Source: Melampsora larici-populina 98AG31 (lineage: Eukaryota > Basidiomycota > Pucciniomycetes > Pucciniales > Melampsoraceae). Taken from it: a DNA stretch of 64,000 nt. Shown here one piece after another: positions 59,150 to 64,000 of the stretch. The stretch lies in the NCBI RefSeq assembly GCF_000204055.1, contig NW_006768773.1:1147879-1211878 (forward strand), written 5' to 3'. The stretch's first letter is position 1, and each line of letters opens with the position of its first letter. Below the pieces are notes generated by a model. It was not told the origin of the DNA, ran no database searches, and saw only the letters and a program-made list of their open reading frames with translations. The position numbers and the translations under genes were made by a program.

Positions 59150-60182
59150 ATGATTGACTTTAACCAATTCTCAATTCCCATCAACTACTCAACCATCCTA
59201 CTCTTCATACCAACACTCACTGCAATCCTAATCGCCTATCTACAACACAAAAACCTAATCACTTCTCCATTTTCTCAACCTAAACCATCAACCAAAACCA
59301 AACCAAACCAAATAGAAAAAGCAAAAGCAAAATGTGAAAATTGTTTAAATGAAAAACCAATTCAAGAATTAAAAACATGTTCAAGATGTAAAGAAATCTC
59401 AAATCTATCAATTTATTTTTGTAATCAATCTTGTCAAAGATCGAATTGGAAATCACATAAATTAAATTGTGGTCAACTTAAAAACCTTTTGAAGGTTAAT
59501 GAAAACTTACCAGATGGGATTTCGTCTAGAGATCAATTAGAACATTTACTTGGGAATTGGTTTAGTAGATTTTATACATCTTAAATCATTGAAAACTTCT
59601 TAAACTAACTTTGATTTGTTTTTTTGTGATTCAAAAGGTGTGAATTCCATCGACATTTACTAATCTTTTCAACAATCCAAGCTCTAGAAATCCCAAAACA
59701 CCCGCTCAATTCTCTCCAAAACCTATTCTTAATTTCCATCAATTTCAATCCAAACCAAACCAACCAAACCAAAGAAGATGAAATCCATTCAAGATTCTCA
59801 TTAGATTTCTTTCAAGTTCTTCATTCGAAATCATTCCTAGAAATCAATCCAGCTATGAATTCAGCTTTTGAAGAAATCGATTCGATTCGTTTTAAAATCA
59901 AACAGAAAGGTGGAACGGGTGTTGCTATGCTTTTAGTTAGATGTGGTCCTGTTGTACAAGTAATTCAAACCTCCTTCTTTAACCAAATTTCAGGATCATC
60001 AGGCTTACTCTTTGTTTTGCGTTTTGTTTGGGTTTCTGGTGTAGGTCATTCCGGTTGGTTTACCTTCTCAAAATGATTTGAATTCGGTCAAGTATGAAAA
60101 AGATTGGAAAGTTCAATTTGAAAATTCAATTAAAGCTGGAATAAAACTAAATCCACTTCCTAAACCTATTACTCAAAAGTGA
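59150..60182 (+). CDS. Membrane-anchored MYND zinc-finger protein, 289 aa
   Basis: Exons 59150-59559, 59638-59959 and 60045-60182. A single hydrophobic segment near residues 14-32 (STILLFIPTLTAILIAYL) suggests an N-terminal membrane anchor. A MYND-type zinc finger at about residues 62-105 follows, with the pattern CENC, CSRC, YFCNQSCQ and HKLNC; MYND fingers mediate protein-protein contacts. The C-terminal 180 residues include FSTIQALEIPKHPLNS and GGTGVAMLLVRCGPVVQVIP, similar in style to fungal MYND proteins without a SET domain. The first donor (GTTTAG at 59560) is unusual but the only one that keeps frame. The gene is divergent from the synthetase and convergent with the next gene. Confidence 0.75.
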
Positions 60183-60623
60183 TACCATAAATTCGTGTTG
60201 TTTCTATAGAAAGAATGGACCTTTTTGGATCGAAATTCGGTTTGTGGATTGGATTGGAGTACCAACGAGAAAAGTATTTAAATAATGAATCAATCTAATT
60301 CCAGTTCCTAGTCTCTTATGGTGTTTTCTTTCTGGAAAACGATCCAGAAAACCTACTATAAACCCATTCAAATGTATCCTTTCCAAAAAAAAAAGAAACC
60401 ATGTTTTGATGATTAATCCAAAATTGTATACATACAACCAAATCAAAAAAGTATAAAAAGAAACCAATTAAATTTGAATCAAAAGAAAGAAATTACAAGA
60501 AACAGAAATAAGTATTTTTCAAGAAATGAAAAGTTCAAAAAAACGTCAAAGGTTTAGAAAGAACTTTGTTTTCTATCGAACGGAAGAAAATCGATTAATC
60601 CCACTACAAAAAATCAAAAATAA
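60183..60623. other. 3' flanks of two convergent genes
   Basis: AT-rich spacer; the A-rich plus-strand frame at 60526-60714 is low-complexity antisense of the next gene and not called. Confidence 0.35.
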
Positions 60624-61116
60624 TCAGTACTCCAAACCCTTCATTTGTAAAAAAAAGAAAAGCAAACAAACCACCAAAGGATTACTCCCAGCAGTACCAG
60701 TACCTTTCGAATGACCAAGTTCAATAGCTTCTAAAACCCTAGTTTTATTCCCATCCCGTTTCTGTTGAGCCAACGAATCACTTAACTTTCCAGATCCAGC
60801 TTTTCTTTGGTTATCAATTTCTCTACTTTCTGCTGCTTTGGCTAATCTTTCTCTCATCTCTTTTGGGTTTGGAGAATTGATGGGTTTGGGTTTGGGTTTG
60901 GGTTGAGATTGAGGGTTAGGGGTTGGGAATGTGTTGAGTTGGTATCCTTCTCCTCTATTTTTTCGAAAAAAACAAACATAAATCGATTTTAATGTAATGA
61001 TGAGTTTTACAAGACTTTTTGGGTGGCGGTGTAAGGTTTATTTACCACTATATATGTAGTTTAAATTGAATGAAACTTAACTCGAAATGTTGAGATTTAC
61101 CACACATTGCACCCAT
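60624..61116 (-). CDS. Small N-myristoylation-signal protein resembling SVIP-type fungal proteins
   Basis: Exon 1 is 61116-61101 (MGAMC + G) and exon 2 is 60952-60624, phase 1. The start MGAMCGEGYQLNTF has Gly2 for N-myristoylation and a nearby Cys for palmitoylation. A Pro/Lys repeat (SQPKPKPKPINSPNPKE) leads to MRERLAKAAESREIDNQRKA and GKLSDSLAQQKR. This matches the general plan of small fungal MGxC proteins with a central AEARLAKxQ-like helix, related in layout to animal SVIP, which binds the AAA ATPase p97/Cdc48. The hydrophobic C-terminal residues (LVVCLLFFFLQ) may instead be intron sequence, so the true 3' end is uncertain. Function is inferred only. Confidence 0.55.
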
Positions 61117-62102
61117 TGTTTTTTTTCTTGAAATCCTTGATGTATCTTGTATATATGTAGTTTATATCTTTATTCGAATTTAAGACTTGAAGGAAATTTA
61201 AAATCAAATCGGATTAAGTTATAATCAATTGATAAAGACGAAACTTATTCAAAGTAAAGGTTTGTAAAGTAAGATCCAAAACTGAAAAGATGAAGAAAAA
61301 AGAAACTTCGAAGAAAGCTTTATAATTTAATTTAGAAATTTGGTTCAATATTTTTTTTTTTTTCAAAATTTTTACACTTGGTTTCGACGACGATAGAGAG
61401 AGAGAGATGATCATCAAAAAAATCCAAGGCTGAGCTTTTCACAAAGAAATTTAAAATGATAAATCCGGCTCCGAGATGAACCAGCCCCGATTTCTTCCGG
61501 TACTTGAATGTTTTAAACTTGACAAGCAAATGATGAGTAAGAGAATTTATTGACTGTGCAAATTGGAGTTCTATGGACTCAAAATAGCTAAGCGAAGCCT
61601 GAATTAAAGACAAGAGTTCGTATAATATTTTAAAGATGTTGTACTTCAAATCTTGACTTCTTTAAGGTTTTCATGCAAAATTATCATTCTTTCTTCAAGT
61701 TGACCATATCTGCTAAATACACAAACCCCTTCTTTATAATCCCTTTGACCAATGATATATCCAGCCAGTACCTTGTAAATACATCAACCGTATGCTTTTG
61801 ATGAAATCTATATATCCTACCTTAGAAATCGAGAAAGATATCCAATCCCAATAAATCGAAACTCACTCGCAAGAGTAAGAAGTATAACATAAACGAGAAA
61901 CGACCACCCTTAAAGCTAATCCAGGTCAAGAAACCTTTCCACGACTTTAATGAATTCAATCTCAAGACCAAAAGTGTGATAAATAAAGATCATGTCTTAT
62001 TCAAAGAATCATTAAATGAATCAAGTTCGTGGTCAAATAAAAGCACGACCCAATCCTAACCCAACAAACCCTAAAAAAAATTACCAACCAAAACCCATTC
62101 AA
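61117..62102. other. Intergenic spacer
   Basis: AT-rich. A minus frame at 61332-61649 (MKYNIFKILYELLSLIQASL) has no intron signals, family likeness or leader. It overlaps the (GA)n tract GATAGAGAGAGAGAGATGAT at about 61391, so it is not called. Confidence 0.35.
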
Positions 62103-62327
62103 TCAACAAAAAATCAAGTTCGAGTTGAAAATCAAATCAAAAAAAACTAAACCCCAACCGATTCCTTGCATCAACAAATTTCCTAATCGATTCTTCAAAA
62201 ATCGACGATTTGAAGCTGAAGATAATAAACTTTGACGAGTTTGTTGACGTTGATGATAAAGTATATAAAATCCTGTACTTAATCCAGCTGTTGTACCAAT
62301 CAATCGACAAGAAGTACAATCGTTCAT
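62103..62327 (-). CDS. DUF4536/DMAC1-like small mitochondrial membrane protein, 74 aa
   Basis: A single uninterrupted exon from ATG 62327. The N-terminus MNDCTSCRLIGTTAGLSTG carries the CTxCRxxGTT signature seen in the DUF4536 family (distal membrane-arm assembly component 1-like proteins of complex I assembly). Two hydrophobic segments follow (TTAGLSTGFYILYHQ and LMQGIGWGLVFFDLIF), separated by a basic loop (RRFLKNRLG). The length is typical for fungal members. The assignment rests on this short motif plus topology. Confidence 0.65.
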   Translation of the reverse strand: MNDCTSCRLIGTTAGLSTGFYILYHQRQQTRQSLLSSASNRRFLKNRLGNLLMQGIGWGLVFFDLIFNSNLIFC

Positions 62328-63210
62328 TTTGGTTTTCTTGTAATATTTATAACGGTCAAAGTCGTTTAGAAGAAATTATTCAAGATCACAGTACATACTG
62401 GAAATTGGAATCGACTGACAGACAAGTTTTGATACATATGTAAGAAGGGCTCGGGGCAGGGAGGATTTTGAAGTGTCCCCGACCACCAGTGCCACTTCTC
62501 AAACTGGACCACCACTTTCGATTGCATCTCTCAAAAATTGTAGGCTTGAAGGTTTCCCAAACTTAACCAAGTCCCTCTCGGCCAAACAAGTCGTCAAGAG
62601 AGGGACTTACCGCTAAAACGCAAAGTTTTGCTTGAGAAGTGAGCTGTATCCGACAAAAAATCGCTACATCGCTCCATCTTCTTTGTTTATTTATAAACAC
62701 TCTTTGATGTAAAATGAAAGGTACATTGCCCAGTCCAGTTACATGTCCTACAAGTTTCAGATATCAAATACCTCACCTGGAGGAAGAGATACCACAGGAT
62801 ATCCACAACCCGTCCTAAGTTGAGCTCTTCAAATGCTGCAGTGGCAGAAAGTGAGTGAGAATACAAACCCTATTGTAGAACTGCAGTTTGGCGCATGGAG
62901 AAATTTTGCGCCAGGTGCGCAAATTTTTTTGCAAAGTTCCTGCAGACATTTTATTACAAATCTCACATGTCTGTCTCTGGCTAAGTTATTGCTCATATTT
63001 GTCTTGAAACATTCTTCATTACAAAAAATGCTCCGCCAAACTTGCAGCCTGACTCAGATGCTGTCAGCCAAAGCAACCTCGCTCAACATAAAGACCAACC
63101 AGAAAGTCTCTCATAAGGGCGGCAGGCCGGAACCTATTGGTGGCCTTACCAATGCATCCCAATCAAGCCAAGCTGAGGTCGCTGGCAAAGTATTTCGAGA
63201 TAAATAGTAG
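62328..63210. other. Spacer leading into helicase remnants
   Basis: 62328-62440 is the promoter side of the 74-aa gene. From about 62830 a plus frame (MLQWQKVSENTNPIVELQFG … VSHKGGRPEPIGGLTNASQS) may be decayed N-terminal helicase-element sequence, but no motif proves it. Confidence 0.35.
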
Positions 63211-63364
63211 TACACAAATATGAAAACTGTATGAAAAACCCGCATGAAAAATCCGCATGAAACTGCATGGTTTTTTTGGGTTTCCCCGCAAAAACCAAAA
63301 AAACCATGCGGATTTTCATGCGGTTTTTCATACAGTTTTCCCATATGGTTTTGATATTTGTGTA
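63211..63364. mobile_element. 154-bp foldback MITE
   Basis: Starts TACACAAATAT and ends ATATTTGTGTA. The arms, GAAAACTGTATGAAAAACC and CGCATGAAAAATCCGCATG, are inverted on the right, separated by a 45-base T/A-rich loop. TA at both ends fits a TA target (Tc1/mariner-type MITE). It lies just upstream of the helicase core sequence. Confidence 0.75.
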
Positions 63365-63380
63365 TGGTTGGTAGTGCCAA

Positions 63381-64000
63381 GAAGCGTCAAAGGTCGGACC
63401 AGCAGGTATCAGTCTCTTGAATAACAAGCTGATGTTTCTTATTGCGGGAATGGGGTATGGCAAGAGTCTCATACCCAAGCTATTTGGCAATTTGCATACA
63501 GAAGGAATAATTCTTCTGATCTGCCCATTGGATGCGCTTGGGGATGACCAGGTTTGTCTCTGATTTTTTTGCTACTCATGACACTGTGTCTGAGTGTCAT
63601 GTTCCCGCATTGTTGAAGGTATTGGAAAAAGCCTTAATAGGCAAAACTGCCATTAAATTGACATTGAAAACAATAACCAAGGCAAGCATGAGCAACATCT
63701 TGTTGGGAAAATATCGCTACGTATATATGGTGAGTCATTTCTCCTTTTTGGGGTTCACGACACACAACAAGACAATGAACTGACTTCTACATATTTTAGA
63801 GCCCAGAAATTGCTCTTACAAACCGAATGTTTGAGCAGCTGTGGCAGAATCCACATTTTCAGAAGTCTGTAATCCTGAAAGTCATGGATGAAGCCCACAT
63901 GATTTACACATGGGGGCTTGTTGAGTCTTGAAAGGCAAAGACAATGTCCAGTCATGTCAAAGTCCAGGATAAGGGAGCCTTCCGACCGCATTACAGGAAA
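63381..64000 (+). pseudogene. Broken RecQ-like DEAH helicase of repeated rust type, runs off the window
   Basis: Helicase motif I is FLIAGMGYGKSLIPKLF and motif Ia-like ICPLDALGDDQ. After a frame change come KTAIKLTLKTITKASMSNIL and GKYRYVYM; an intron (63730-63799) then joins in phase to SPEIALTNRMFEQLW. Motif II is DEAHMIYTWGLVES. The residue after ES is TGA (63928-63930) instead of the Gly expected in …ESGK, and the frame then continues KTMSSHVKVQDKGAFRPHYR. Frameshift and stop mark it as dead. The DEAHMIY.WGLV wording is typical of RecQ-like repeats that I recall being abundant in rust genomes. Confidence 0.8.

Noticed and set aside
61332..61649. 105-codon minus frame
   Set aside because: Crosses a (GA)n tract, low complexity at the end, no homology or leader.

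Overview
The window looks like a chromosome segment of a basidiomycete, most likely a rust fungus (Pucciniales). It is AT-rich. The housekeeping genes have many short GT-AG introns and fungal domain architectures. Secreted-protein genes stand next to large blocks of DNA transposons, including Plavaka-type transposases and a RecQ-like helicase of a kind I associate with rust genomes. No species can be named from the sequence alone. All exon structures here are hand-read from splice signals and reading-phase agreement; none is confirmed by transcripts.

Layout. 1-2071 is the 3' part of a RhoGEF/CNH (Rom2-like) gene. 3191-4296 is a dead Tc1/mariner-like transposase. 5415-10131 (minus) holds two unrecognised genes: one has three TGA stops, and the other is split by a hAT-type MITE. 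11299-13048 is the GDP-mannose transporter VRG4. 13.6-18.3 kb holds several MITEs, one nested inside another.

18.3-47.25 kb is a nested transposon complex. A degenerate Plavaka-type element carries a 526-aa coiled-coil gene, a second open frame and a transposase. A 19,007-bp element (24358-43364) has split that transposase gene. The inserted element has 34-bp identical terminal inverted repeats (TIRs), a CAT target duplication, subterminal repeats and its own Plavaka-type transposase. It also carries three cargo genes: a 1,390-codon gene with a triplicated domain and tandemly duplicated exons, and two genes on the opposite strand (482 and 348 aa). A palindrome-rich tandem repeat lies between the divergent cargo genes.

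47.3-64 kb is partly ordinary gene space. It holds a tRNA-Lys(UUU) with an intron, a 641-aa predicted secreted protein, and a 194-aa cysteine-rich secreted protein with a Kex2-like site (candidate effector). A mitochondrial asparaginyl-tRNA synthetase follows, with a puzzling in-frame TAA. It is divergent from a MYND zinc-finger gene across 152 bp. Two small conserved genes come next (SVIP-like and DUF4536/DMAC1-like). The window ends in a broken RecQ-like helicase preceded by a small foldback element.

The most unusual system is the 19-kb cargo-bearing Plavaka element. Its internal duplications give direct evidence that at least one of its stop codons arose by CGA-to-TGA change.
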